The notes below the pieces were generated by a model. It was not told the DNA's origin. It saw nothing but the letters and a program-made list of their open reading frames with translations, and did no database searches. Made by a program: the position numbers and the translations under genes. From Streptomyces griseoaurantiacus (GTDB lineage Bacteria > Actinomycetota > Actinomycetes > Streptomycetales > Streptomycetaceae), in NCBI GenBank assembly GCA_014656015.1, contig BNBP01000007.1:62001-126000 (forward strand): 64,000 bases of DNA, in the 5' to 3' direction. Each line of letters starts with the position of its first letter. Positions within the stretch are counted from its first letter, which is position 1. This document shows, one piece after another, positions 25,500 to 33,774 of this stretch.

Positions 25500-27194
25500 T
25501 CAGCGGGCCGAGCGGTCGATTACGGGCAGGAGGAGCCGGGAGGGGTGGTCCCCGCCGGTGTGGACGGTGTGCCGGCCGGTGTTGTGCGGTTCCTGGTGGT
25601 GGATGACCGCCGGAACTCCTGGATACGTGTTGTGGTCGCTGCCCTTCACCCGCACCGCCAGGCGCTCCCCGGCCCGGAACAGGGTCGAGGACGGCCAGAT
25701 CTCGATGTCGACGAGGGTGGGACGGCCGGGCTCGAGCGGCACGGACCGGGCGTGGGTGTGCCACGGCTGCTGCGGGGTCGAACGCTCGGCATCGAGGTCG
25801 CGGTGGCTGGCACGGAGCCATCCGAGAGCGACCGGCCCGTCGTGGAACATGGACTGGAACGGGAACGGCACCCGCACGCCGTCGCGGTCGAACTTCTCCA
25901 CGGCCACGAAGAGATCGGCCTCGTCCGTCTCGCTCTCCACCCACAGCTGCAGGGACATGGTGCCCGTGACTTCGGTGTCCTCGTCGAAGGCGACCGAGAA
26001 CTCGACGAAGTCCTGCGGGTCCTCGGAGTCGTAGCTGAGGCTGGACGCCGCCGGGAGGTCCTTCGCGAGCGCGCCCGCCGCGGCGTCGAGGAACAGCGGC
26101 GTCGAGACGGTGCCCTCGAGCGGCCAGGTCTTCTCGGCCCGTACCTCGCCCACGAAGTGCGACTCGCGGACCTCGATGTTCACCCGCGGCCAGGACAACG
26201 TGGCGCCGGGTGCCTCTTTCAGGAACGTCGTGAAGAACTCCAGTTGCCGGGCCAGGCTCTCGGGACGGTAGTAGTAGGGCCACTTCATGCGGCCGTGCAC
26301 CTCGAGCCACTTCTCACGGGAGCCGGCCTGCTTGAAACCCTCGATCGTGCCCCGGGTGTGGATGCCGTGGTCGCCCCAGTCCACGACTGCGTACAGCGGC
26401 ACCTCGATCTTCGACAGGTCGGGCGTTCTCGCCTTCCAGTACGCGTCGAAGTGCGGGTGCTGCCTGCACAGTTCGACGACGTCCTCCACCCGGTTGCGGG
26501 AGTAGGCCGTGGACTCGATCCACCACCCGCGGAAACGGGTCTCGCGGATCCCGCCCTGCATGGCGATGTCGCGGTAGGGGTCGGAGTAGCCCTCCCACGG
26601 GTTGATGGCGAACAGGTGCGGCGGCCGGGTCGCCGCCACGTTCCACTGGCTCCACGCCAGGTAGGACACACCGGTCATGCCGACCCGTCCGTTGCTCCAC
26701 GGCCGGCCGGCCGCCCACTCGATGACGTCGTAGCCGTCGGCGGCCTCCTGCGGGGAATGGAACGTCAAGGACCCCTCCGATCCCCACGATCCTCGGGAAT
26801 CCGCGTTGACGACCGCGAAGCCCTGACGGCACCAGTACAGCGGGTCGGGGCCCTCCCACACGGTGTAGTGCGACACCGAGACATCCGTCGTCCCCGGGTC
26901 GACGAACCCGTGGTCCTCCTGCCCGGCCTGCGGGTACAGCATGTGGAACCCCTTGCGGGCATGTTTTCCGTACGGGCTGTAGGTGAACAGCACCGGCAGG
27001 TCCGACTGCCCCTCCGGGCGGAAGACGTCCACGCGGAGCACGACGCCGTCCCGCATCGGGACGGCCACATCGCGTTCGACGATCAGACCGTGCTCGACGC
27101 GGCGGGAAGGAGCCAGGCCGGGGTACCTCCCCTCTTCCGGCGGGATCGGCAGTCGGTAGAGCATTTCGAAGCTTTCGTTCTCGTTCTCGGGCAT
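25500..27194 (-). CDS. CocE/NonD-type alpha/beta-hydrolase (acyl esterase or amidase)
   Basis: A 564-residue serine hydrolase of the CocE/X-Pro dipeptidyl-peptidase family, predicted to cleave an ester or amide from an aromatic or acyl compound. The catalytic domain begins VERDVAVPMRDGVVLRVDVFRPEG near residue 35. The nucleophile elbow is GRVGMTGVSYLAWSQW (Ser in GVSY) near 175. The C-terminal jelly-roll domain runs from about 370, with PLFLDAAAGALAKDLPA, LQLWVESETDEADLF and GERLAVRVKGSDHNTYPG. No signal peptide is seen. The ATG follows AAAGG. It lies downstream of the amidohydrolase on the same strand (58 bp apart), facing away from the ligAB operon. Codon use is less GC-biased than in the flanking core genes. 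Confidence 0.87.
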   Translation of the reverse strand: MPENENESFEMLYRLPIPPEEGRYPGLAPSRRVEHGLIVERDVAVPMRDGVVLRVDVFRPEGQSDLPVLFTYSPYGKHARKGFHMLYPQAGQEDHGFVDPGTTDVSVSHYTVWEGPDPLYWCRQGFAVVNADSRGSWGSEGSLTFHSPQEAADGYDVIEWAAGRPWSNGRVGMTGVSYLAWSQWNVAATRPPHLFAINPWEGYSDPYRDIAMQGGIRETRFRGWWIESTAYSRNRVEDVVELCRQHPHFDAYWKARTPDLSKIEVPLYAVVDWGDHGIHTRGTIEGFKQAGSREKWLEVHGRMKWPYYYRPESLARQLEFFTTFLKEAPGATLSWPRVNIEVRESHFVGEVRAEKTWPLEGTVSTPLFLDAAAGALAKDLPAASSLSYDSEDPQDFVEFSVAFDEDTEVTGTMSLQLWVESETDEADLFVAVEKFDRDGVRVPFPFQSMFHDGPVALGWLRASHRDLDAERSTPQQPWHTHARSVPLEPGRPTLVDIEIWPSSTLFRAGERLAVRVKGSDHNTYPGVPAVIHHQEPHNTGRHTVHTGGDHPSRLLLPVIDRSAR

Positions 27195-27252
27195 GACGAG
27201 CCTTTCGCCTGACTGGTGCTCCGGGGGCAGTGCAGAATGGTGCGGAACGGTG

Positions 27253-28593
27253 CTACGAATTCGCGAGCAGATATTCCTTCGAGGCCTCACCCGCTTCTGC
27301 GAGCTTCTCGAAGTCCTGGCCCACGAGGCGGCCGCCCCATTTCGCCACGACGCCGTTGACGAAGACGGCGTCGACATTCTCGATGGCGGCGAAGTTCACG
27401 ACCGTGCCCATGACGGATCCGGCGCCGCGCGTATTCACCCGGCCCAGCGAGAGGACGACCAGGTCGGCTTTCTTGCCGCTTGTGAGCGTCCCGATGCGAT
27501 GTGGCAGTGCGGCATTCAGCGCACCACCGATCGTCGCCGCCCTGAGCGCGTCCAGGGGCCCATAAGGGGCCGGGGTGTCCGTCGCGCCGGACTGCTGTTC
27601 ACTGAGGCTCAGGCCTCGCTGTACCGTCTGCAGAACGCGCATCTCGGTGAAGAGGTCGTGCCCGTAGGCCAGCTCGTTGTCCGAACTGATTCCCTCTTGA
27701 ATATTGCGCCGATTCGCCTCGAGGATCGGGATGAAGGGCCCGAGCCCGAGGTGCGGATCCGACCGGGGGACGACGTTCACCGCGGCGCCGCTCTCGGCGA
27801 TGGCGTCCCACGACCTGTCCGTCAGCCCCGAGCAGTGGTTGAGGGTGTGTCCCGGGTGCAGGAGGCCGGAGGTGAGGAGCTGTTCGGAATCGGTGACCCA
27901 CCCGCCCATCTCCGAGGACACGTCGATGCCGTGTTCGGCCGCGAACCGCCAGGACTCGAGCGTCGGCCAGCTGTCCATCATCCGGATGGTGAGGAGTCCG
28001 TCGGCCGATGCGTGCGCGTCACGCAGGCGCAGGATGTCGGCGGGGAGCTGGTGGTCGTGGTCGCCCTCCATGGCCGGCCCCGCCGCGTACACGGCCCGGA
28101 TCCCCGATCCGCGCAGGGCCTCGATCGCCGCGTCCGAGTGCTCCGCACTGCGCGAGTTGTGGCTGTTGTCGACGATCGTCGTCGTGCCGGCGTTCAGGGC
28201 CCGCGCCGCGGTCAGCCGCTGGGCGATGGCCATGTCCTCGGGCCGGTAGGCCTTTCCCAGCTTTCCGTGGGTCAGGGCCATGTATTCCGCGAAGGTCGCG
28301 TCGGGAGCGATGCCACGCAGTTGGCCCTCCCAGGCGTGGATGTGCGAATCCACCAGTCCGGGAATGACGATCGACCCGGTGAGGTCGACGACGATGGCGT
28401 TTCCCCCCACACGTGCCGCCAGACCCGGTCCGACCGCCTCGATGGTGTCACCCGAGATGAGGATGTCGCCGAGGAATCCAGCCTGATCGTCCATGGTGAT
28501 GACGTGCGCGCCGGTGAGCAGAATGCGCCGGTTCCCGTCACCCGCGGTGGCGGTTATCTTGTCCAGCTTTTCGGGCTGTTGTGATGTCGACAT
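27253..28593 (-). CDS. ATZ/TRZ-type amidohydrolase (cytosine/guanine-deaminase-like)
   Basis: A 446-residue metal-dependent hydrolase or deaminase with a composite beta-sandwich and TIM barrel. The sandwich and first ligands read ILLTGAHVITMDDQAG, then GSIVIPGLVDSHIHAWEG with the HxH near residue 77. Later ligands are His in HTLNHCSGL and Asp in ISSDNELAYGHD; the C-terminal ALRAATIGGALNAALPHRIGTLTSGKKADLVVL is the family's hallmark. Substrates of this class lose ammonia, chloride or an amine. The ATG has an ATAGGT site. Upstream is a dyad-rich control region shared with the divergent dehydrogenase operon. Its role in the pathway is unknown; deamination or ring hydrolysis before ring cleavage is one possibility. 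Confidence 0.86.
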   Translation of the reverse strand: MSTSQQPEKLDKITATAGDGNRRILLTGAHVITMDDQAGFLGDILISGDTIEAVGPGLAARVGGNAIVVDLTGSIVIPGLVDSHIHAWEGQLRGIAPDATFAEYMALTHGKLGKAYRPEDMAIAQRLTAARALNAGTTTIVDNSHNSRSAEHSDAAIEALRGSGIRAVYAAGPAMEGDHDHQLPADILRLRDAHASADGLLTIRMMDSWPTLESWRFAAEHGIDVSSEMGGWVTDSEQLLTSGLLHPGHTLNHCSGLTDRSWDAIAESGAAVNVVPRSDPHLGLGPFIPILEANRRNIQEGISSDNELAYGHDLFTEMRVLQTVQRGLSLSEQQSGATDTPAPYGPLDALRAATIGGALNAALPHRIGTLTSGKKADLVVLSLGRVNTRGAGSVMGTVVNFAAIENVDAVFVNGVVAKWGGRLVGQDFEKLAEAGEASKEYLLANS

Positions 28594-28661
28594 GGTGTCG
28601 TACCTATCGTGCAGGGCTGTGGTGCCGGTACGGGTGGGATTTCGACGAGAACTGTACGGAC

Positions 28662-28706
28662 TCACGGCGCGGGCGCCGTGACTCAGGTTACGGACGTCGG
28701 CCGACG
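28662..28706. promoter_or_regulatory. Cluster of overlapping dyads in the divergent catabolic promoter region
   Basis: Three dyads lie together. TCACGGCGCGGGCGCCGTGA (28662-28681) has perfect 8-bp arms. A second at 28676-28693 has arms CCGTGAC/GTTACGG with one mismatch. CGTCGGCCGACG (28695-28706) is a perfect 12-bp palindrome. They sit between start codons at 28593 and 28813. The Crp/Fnr protein encoded at 32797-33495 is the obvious candidate ligand, which is inference only. Confidence 0.6.
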
Positions 28707-28812
28707 GCCTCGTTAGTGTCATTCATCGATGCCAACCCGTTCAGAAGGCCACGGTCCCGGTGCGCGAGGCGTACCGGGCGGCGAGAATTCTGGACCGAAA
28801 AAGGAGAAAGTC

Positions 28813-30300
28813 ATGCCGACCGGCTTCGACACGGGCACACAGCGGCAGGAGCTGTTCATCGGGGGCGGCTGGACGGCGGCGGCCGACGGCGCCGTGTACG
28901 AGTCGCTGGACCCGTACACGGGCGAGGTCGCCTGCCGGGCGGCCGCTGCCTCGGCGGCGGACGTCAACCGTGCGGTGGATGCCGCGAGCGCGGCCTTCCC
29001 GGACTGGGCCGGCCGTTCACCCGCCGAGCGGTCACGGACCCTGCTCGCCTGCGCGGACGCGATCGAGGCGCGCTCCGCGGAGATCTCCGAGGCGGTGACC
29101 GCGGAGATGGGCGGGCCGTCCGGGTGGGGTCACTTCAACATCAAGATCCTGGTCGACAAGGTCCGGTACGCCGCGATGTCCGCCTATGAGGGGCTGACGG
29201 GCGAGGTCATTCCGTCGGACGATCCCCGTCGCACCGCGCTGGCCGTCCGCAAGCCGGTCGGCGTCGTGGCGAGCATCGTGCCCTGGAACGCCCCGGTCCT
29301 GCTCGTGGGCGCGTCGGTGCCGACGGCTCTCGTCCTCGGCAACACCGTGGTGATGAAGGCTTCCGAGCAGACCCCCCGCACGCACGGACTGGTCGCCTCC
29401 TGCTTCGCCGAGGGCGGCCTGCCGGACGGCGTGATCAACCTGATCACGAACGCCCCCGAGAACGCGGCCGAGGTCGTCGACGCGCTTGTCTCCCACGAGG
29501 CCGTGCGACGTGTTCACTTCACCGGATCGACGCGGATCGGGCGAGTCATCGCCGAGCTGGCCAGCAAGACGCTCACGCCGGTCGTGCTGGAGCTCGGCGG
29601 CAACTCTCCCTTCATCGTCCTCGCCGACGCCGATCTGGACGTCGCGGTCAGCGCGGCCGCCTTCGGCTCGTTCGCCAACACCGGACAGGGCTGCCTGTCC
29701 ACCGGCCGGATCGTGGTGGACCGCAGCATCGCCGACGAGTTCAGCCGCCGCCTGGTCAAGGTCGCGAATTCGATCGTCTACGGCGACCCCCGCCGCAAGG
29801 AGTCGATGTACGGCCCGCTGATCAACGCGAACTCCGTGCGGCACGTCCAGGAGCTCGTCACCGACGCGGTCGCGGGAGGAGCCGACCTGCTCGCGGGCGG
29901 AGTCGCCGACGGGCCGTGTTTCGCGCCGACCGTGCTCGCCGGAGTCACCCCGGCCATGCGCGCCTACCGGGAGGAGTCGTTCGGGCCCATGGTGACGGTC
30001 ATTCCGGTCGACGGCCCCGAGGAAGCCCTGGCCGTCGCCAACGACAACGAGTACGGACTCAGCTCGGCCATCTTCAGCCGGGATGTGACTCTCGCGCTCG
30101 ATCTGGCCAAGCGGCTGGACGTCGGCATGTGCCACATCAACGGCGCGACGCTGGACGACGAGGCGCAGATGCCCTTCGGCGGCGTGAAGAACAGCGGCTA
30201 CGGGAAGTCCGGTGGCCGCACCGGCCTCGCCGAGTTCACCGAGGTCCAGTGGATCACCATCGAGGGCCCGGACACCCCGCACTACCCGATCTCGGAGTGA
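28813..30300 (+). CDS. NAD(P)-dependent aldehyde dehydrogenase of the aromatic operon
   Basis: Oxidises an aldehyde, possibly an aromatic aldehyde or a ring-cleavage semialdehyde. The 495-residue protein has the full ALDH pattern: VPWNAPVLLVGASVPTALVLGNTVVMKASEQTP near 160-190, FTGSTRIGR near 240, LELGGNSP with the general-base Glu near 262, NTGQGCLSTGR with the catalytic Cys near 296, EESFGPMVTV near 395 and PFGGVKNSGYGKSGG near 460. The ATG is preceded by AAGGAGAAAG. It is the first gene of the five-gene plus-strand operon. It resembles benzaldehyde/salicylaldehyde/vanillin dehydrogenases in style, but the substrate cannot be fixed by eye. Confidence 0.92.
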   Translation: MPTGFDTGTQRQELFIGGGWTAAADGAVYESLDPYTGEVACRAAAASAADVNRAVDAASAAFPDWAGRSPAERSRTLLACADAIEARSAEISEAVTAEMGGPSGWGHFNIKILVDKVRYAAMSAYEGLTGEVIPSDDPRRTALAVRKPVGVVASIVPWNAPVLLVGASVPTALVLGNTVVMKASEQTPRTHGLVASCFAEGGLPDGVINLITNAPENAAEVVDALVSHEAVRRVHFTGSTRIGRVIAELASKTLTPVVLELGGNSPFIVLADADLDVAVSAAAFGSFANTGQGCLSTGRIVVDRSIADEFSRRLVKVANSIVYGDPRRKESMYGPLINANSVRHVQELVTDAVAGGADLLAGGVADGPCFAPTVLAGVTPAMRAYREESFGPMVTVIPVDGPEEALAVANDNEYGLSSAIFSRDVTLALDLAKRLDVGMCHINGATLDDEAQMPFGGVKNSGYGKSGGRTGLAEFTEVQWITIEGPDTPHYPISE

Positions 30301-30368
30301 CCGAGGTCATGCCCACCACCCGCCGGGGCGCCACGGCCGACACCGCACGGCGCCCGGAAGGAGCAGCA

Positions 30369-30647
30369 ATGGAGTTCTTGGTCAGGTTCGAGACCAACCT
30401 CCCCGACACGATGCCCGCCGCCGAACGGAACCGGTTGAAAGCTCTCGAACGCGACCGCGCTCAGCAGCTGCGGAGTGAGGGAACGCTTCTGTGCCTGTGG
30501 CGGGTCCCCGGGAGGCAAGCGGTGATCGGTCTCTGGAACACCACGGACGCCACCCACCTGCACGACGCGCTGGTGTCCCTGCCCGCCTTCCCCTGGATGG
30601 ACGTCACGGTCGAGGCGCTCGCCACCCATCCTCAGGAGCAGCGATGA
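30369..30647 (+). CDS. Muconolactone-isomerase-like small protein
   Basis: A 92-residue protein of the muconolactone delta-isomerase (ferredoxin-like barrel) family: MEFLVRFETNLPDTMPAAERNRLKALERDRAQQLRSEG at the start and GLWNTTDATHLHDALVSLPAFPWMDVTVEALATHP at the end are typical. True muconolactone isomerase (CatC) works after catechol 1,2-dioxygenase and muconate cycloisomerase. Neither is here, and the neighbouring dioxygenase is an extradiol enzyme, so it probably isomerises or lactonises a different product. The ATG has GGAGCAGCA upstream. Its stop overlaps the ligA start as ATGA. Confidence 0.85.
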   Translation: MEFLVRFETNLPDTMPAAERNRLKALERDRAQQLRSEGTLLCLWRVPGRQAVIGLWNTTDATHLHDALVSLPAFPWMDVTVEALATHPQEQR

Positions 30648-30997
30648 CCACCAAGCCGGACGTGCCGGGGACGTACGTCTTCGACATCGCGGACAGTCGT
30701 CACGGCCATGCGATCAACGAGCTGTGCTCCACGCTGACGACGCCGGCGCACCGCGCCCGCTTCCTCGCCGACGAGGCGGACTACTGCGATCACTTCGACA
30801 TGACGCCCGCGCAACGCACTGCGGTGCTGCAGCGTGACTGGCGGTCGCTGCTGGACCTCGGGGGCTCGATCTTCCACGTCCTCAAGCTGGCGACGGTGGA
30901 CAAGCTGTCGATGCAGCACCTCGGGGGCGTCTTCACCGGCATGACGACCGAGGACTTCATCGCGGCGATGAGGGCAGGAGGACGCCGCTGTGGCTGA
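30644..30997 (+). CDS. Extradiol dioxygenase alpha (LigA-like) subunit
   Basis: A 117-residue small subunit of the LigA family. It opens PGTYVFDIADSRHGHAINELCSTLTTPAHRARFLADEADYCDHFDMT and continues LTPAQR-like MTPAQRTAVLQRDW, LLDLGGSIFHVLKLAT and MTTEDFIAAMRAGG, all typical of the protocatechuate 4,5-dioxygenase alpha chain. In LigAB the alpha chain caps the beta-chain active site. Its start overlaps the isomerase stop and its end overlaps the beta-subunit start by eight bases, so the pair should be made in equal amounts. It is a free-standing alpha chain, not fused. Confidence 0.92.
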   Translation: MTTKPDVPGTYVFDIADSRHGHAINELCSTLTTPAHRARFLADEADYCDHFDMTPAQRTAVLQRDWRSLLDLGGSIFHVLKLATVDKLSMQHLGGVFTGMTTEDFIAAMRAGGRRCG

Positions 30998-31844
30998 GGT
31001 GACATGGGGGCTGGCGACGAGCCACGTCCCGTCCATCGGCGCCGCCATGGACAACCGCAGGACGCAGGAGCCGTACTGGAAGCCGCTGTTCGACGGCTAC
31101 CGGCAGGCCCGTGACTGGATGGCCGACCACACGCCCGACGTCATCGTCCTGGTGTACAACGATCACGCCAACGCGATCGGCCTGGATCTCGTCCCGACCT
31201 TCGCGTTGGCCACGGCGGCCAGCTTCCCGGTCGCCGACGAGGGCTGGGGACCCCGTCCGGTCCCGACCGTGTACGGCCATCCCGAGCTCGCGCAGCACCT
31301 CGTCGAGTGCCTTGTCGACGACGCGTTCGACATCACGGTCGCCCACCGGCTCGCGGTGGATCACGGCTTCACGGTCCCGCTCTCGGTGTACCACCCCGAC
31401 CCCGGTGACGCCTGGCCGTGTCCGGTGATCCCGCTGCTGGTCAACGTCATCCAGTACCCGCAGCCCACCGCGGCCCGGTGCTACGACCTCGGCAAGGCCC
31501 TGGGCAGAGCCATCCGCGCCTACCCCGAGGACCTGAAGGTCGCCGTGTTCGGGACCGGCGGGATGTCGCACCAGCTCGCCGGGGAACGCGCCGGCCTGAT
31601 CAATCCGGTCTTCGACGCGATGTTCATGAGCAAGATCCAGAGCGATCCGCAGGCACTTGCGTCCCTCAGCCGCGAGACGTACATCAGGGAGGCCGGCTCC
31701 GAAGGGATCGAGATGATCATGTGGCTGGTCATGCGTGGTGCGATGGACGAGGACATCACGAGGATCTCGGACACCTATCACGTGCCGGCGTCCAACACCG
31801 CCGCGGCGCTGGCGCTCTTCGAGAACAGGGCCCCGGGACGGTGA
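30990..31844 (+). CDS. Extradiol dioxygenase beta (LigB-like) catalytic subunit
   Basis: Class III (type II) extradiol ring-cleaving dioxygenase subunit, using Fe(II) and O2 on a catecholic substrate. The 284-residue protein keeps the active-site positions known from LigB of Sphingobium SYK-6. His12 (ATSHVPS) and His59 (YNDHANA) are iron-ligand positions. Glu241 (EGIEMIMW) matches LigB Glu242 and His194 (GGMSHQL) matches catalytic His195. GTG 30990 overlaps the alpha-chain gene. The alpha/beta pair with aldehyde dehydrogenase and hydrolase suggests meta-cleavage of a protocatechuate-like or gallate-like compound. Expected lig companions (LigC, LigI, LigJ, LigK) are absent, so the substrate is unresolved. 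Confidence 0.92.
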   Translation: MAEVTWGLATSHVPSIGAAMDNRRTQEPYWKPLFDGYRQARDWMADHTPDVIVLVYNDHANAIGLDLVPTFALATAASFPVADEGWGPRPVPTVYGHPELAQHLVECLVDDAFDITVAHRLAVDHGFTVPLSVYHPDPGDAWPCPVIPLLVNVIQYPQPTAARCYDLGKALGRAIRAYPEDLKVAVFGTGGMSHQLAGERAGLINPVFDAMFMSKIQSDPQALASLSRETYIREAGSEGIEMIMWLVMRGAMDEDITRISDTYHVPASNTAAALALFENRAPGR

Positions 31845-32545
31845 CCACCTTTGTGCTCCTGCACGGAGCGTGGCACGGAGGCTGGTGCTGGACGAGGGTG
31901 GCCGCCCGCCTCCGCGACGCCGGGCACTCGGTGTTCAGCCCGACGTTCACCGGCGTGAGCGACCGCGCGCACCTGCTGTCCCCGCAGATCGACCTGCACA
32001 CGCACGTCGACGACATCGTGCGGCTGATGGACGCCGAGAATCTGCACGACGTGGTCCTCGTCGGCCACAGCTATGCGGGAATGGTGGTCGCCGGCGTCAC
32101 CGAGCAGCGCCCCGACCGGATCCGGACCCGGGTCTACCTGGACGCCTTCCTCCCGCGCGACGGCGAGTCCGCGATCGATCTGCTGCCCGACCACATCGCC
32201 CGTCACTACCGCGAATCCGTCAGCGGCCCGGGATTCGGCTGGCTCATCCCGCCGCGGTCGCTCGAGGTGCTGGGCGTCACGGCCACCGAGGACCTCGACT
32301 GGCTGACTCCCCGGCTCACGCCGCAGCCGTGGGCCACCTATACGGCGCCGCTCACGCTGACCGCGCGGGAACGAGACGTACCGGCGGCCTACATCGAGTG
32401 CACGTCCTGGATGCGCGTCTTCGCTCCGTCGGCCGAACGGGCGCGCGAGCTCGGGTGGCCCGGATACGAACTCGACACCGGACACGAGGCGATGGTGACC
32501 GCGCCGGAACCACTGGCGCTGCTCCTCGACCGACTGGCCGGCTGA
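31841..32545 (+). CDS. Alpha/beta hydrolase (EstC/MEST-like)
   Basis: A 234-residue serine hydrolase. VLLHGAWHGGWCWTRVAARLRDAGHSVFSPTFTGVSDRAHL at the N-terminus gives the oxyanion-hole HG. The nucleophile elbow is LVGHSYAGMV (Ser near residue 78), and ELDTGHEAMVTAPEPLA near the end carries the catalytic His. The wording is that of small esterases and hydroxynitrile-lyase-fold hydrolases rather than the MhpC/BphD C-C hydrolases. GTG 31841 overlaps the ligB stop (GTGA), completing the coupled chain. It could open a lactone or hydrolyse the ring-cleavage product. Confidence 0.88.
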   Translation: MTTFVLLHGAWHGGWCWTRVAARLRDAGHSVFSPTFTGVSDRAHLLSPQIDLHTHVDDIVRLMDAENLHDVVLVGHSYAGMVVAGVTEQRPDRIRTRVYLDAFLPRDGESAIDLLPDHIARHYRESVSGPGFGWLIPPRSLEVLGVTATEDLDWLTPRLTPQPWATYTAPLTLTARERDVPAAYIECTSWMRVFAPSAERARELGWPGYELDTGHEAMVTAPEPLALLLDRLAG

Positions 32546-32796
32546 GAGAAGGGCCGGCACGCGGCGGTGATGTCTCGACTTCGTCGGGCGCGCCGCCGTC
32601 ACGGTCGCATGCCCGCCGGGGATCCGGGACACCCCTTCGCCGATCAGGGCGTCGACCACGTCATGTGGGAGGATCGGTGGGGCCGCTGAGGATCCTCGGG
32701 CGGCGGCATGGTGTCCCCGTACCAGCGGTGGCGATCACCCGGACGGGCGTGTCTCCGCGGTGTGCGGCGCCGTGCGAGAGAGAGCGAGCGCGGTGC

Positions 32797-33495
32797 ATGA
32801 ATGCTCCGGAGTCCTTCCCCGCAGCGGCACGGGCCGCGTGGAACGACAGTCTGCTCGCCCAGTTCCCGGAACACGCCGCCGGGATCCTGGCTGAGCGGGC
32901 CATGCTGAGGCACTTCGCCAGCGGCGACGCCATCCGCGGTGCGGGGGAGCCGTCGGGGGTGGTGTACCTGATCGTCGAGGGGCTGGCCCGTGTCTTCGTC
33001 AGCTCGACCACAGGCCGCGAGGTGACGGTGCGGTACGCGGCACGAGGTGAGCTGGTCGGCCTGCCCGCCCTGGCGGCCGGCCGCCACAACCCGGACGTCG
33101 CGGTCAAGGCCATGATCGACACCGATTGCGTGTCGTTGTCGGCGAGCAGCCTGTCCCGCCTCGCGGCGACCGAGGTCGGGGTGGCGTGGCCCGTCGCGCG
33201 GTACGTCGCGGAGACGCTGCACCTCTCCGAGCAGCTGTGGAGCAACAACGTGTTCCAACCGGTGCCGCCCCGCGTGGCCTTTCACCTGTTGGAGCTGTGC
33301 ACGCGGGAGGCCGGCGGTCTGGTCGTGCACGCCACGCAGGACGAGCTCGCGCGCGCGGTGGGATCCGTGCGCGAGGTCGTCGCCAGAACCCTCGGGGACT
33401 TCGCCTCCCGCGCCCTCATCGAGCGGGAGCACCGCGTCATCCGCCTGCTGGACCCCGCGGGCCTGCACCGGATCGCGGCCACCCAGCCGCGTTGA
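32797..33495 (+). CDS. Crp/Fnr-family regulator of the catabolic island (inferred)
   Basis: A 232-residue regulator. Residues 25-135 form a cyclic-nucleotide-binding-like beta barrel (MLRHFASGDAIRGAGEPSGVVYLIVEGLARVFVSS, GRYAARGELVGLPAL-like). The canonical cAMP-binding residues are not evident, so the effector may be a different small molecule. The C-terminal winged helix shows VVHATQDELARAVGSVREVVARTLGDFASRALIEREHRVIRLLD. It lies 251 bp after the hydrolase on the same strand. The dyad cluster at 28662-28706 is the likely target. The 251-bp spacer shows only a 26-codon ORF from 32610 that I do not trust. Confidence 0.86.
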   Translation: MNAPESFPAAARAAWNDSLLAQFPEHAAGILAERAMLRHFASGDAIRGAGEPSGVVYLIVEGLARVFVSSTTGREVTVRYAARGELVGLPALAAGRHNPDVAVKAMIDTDCVSLSASSLSRLAATEVGVAWPVARYVAETLHLSEQLWSNNVFQPVPPRVAFHLLELCTREAGGLVVHATQDELARAVGSVREVVARTLGDFASRALIEREHRVIRLLDPAGLHRIAATQPR

Positions 33496-33552
33496 GTGCC
33501 CCGTCCGCCCACCCTCCCGTGCCACGACGGCGGCGCCGAAAGCGAACGCCGG

Positions 33553-33774
33553 TCACGGGCGCAGTACGTCGGCCTTCACCGCCGTGACGAACAGGGCCCA
33601 GCCCGTACGCGGGAAGACCACCGCCGGGCCGTGCGGGGTCTTCGAGTCGCGGACGGGGATGCCGACGGCCTGGTCGTCCAGGACTTCCAGGCAGCTGCCG
33701 CCCTCGGTATTGCTGTAGGAGGACTTGCGCCAGCCGTCCTTCGCGGAAGGGCAGTGCAGCCTGCGGTCAGTCAT
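33553..33774 (-). CDS. DUF397 domain protein
   Basis: A 73-residue protein with the DUF397 pattern WRKSSYSNTEGGSCLEVLD near residues 15-33, VPVRDSK-like IPVRDSKTP, and FPRTGWALFVTAVK near the end. DUF397 proteins in Streptomyces accompany XRE regulators (WhiJ/AbaA-type loci) and may modulate them. Its ATG overlaps the end of the XRE gene by eight bases, so the two are coupled. Confidence 0.88.
   Translation of the reverse strand: MTDRRLHCPSAKDGWRKSSYSNTEGGSCLEVLDDQAVGIPVRDSKTPHGPAVVFPRTGWALFVTAVKADVLRP

Noticed and set aside
32546..32796. 26-codon frame starting ATG near 32610 (ending EDRWGR)
   Set aside because: No ribosome-binding site, very short, and no family match; may be chance or a relic.
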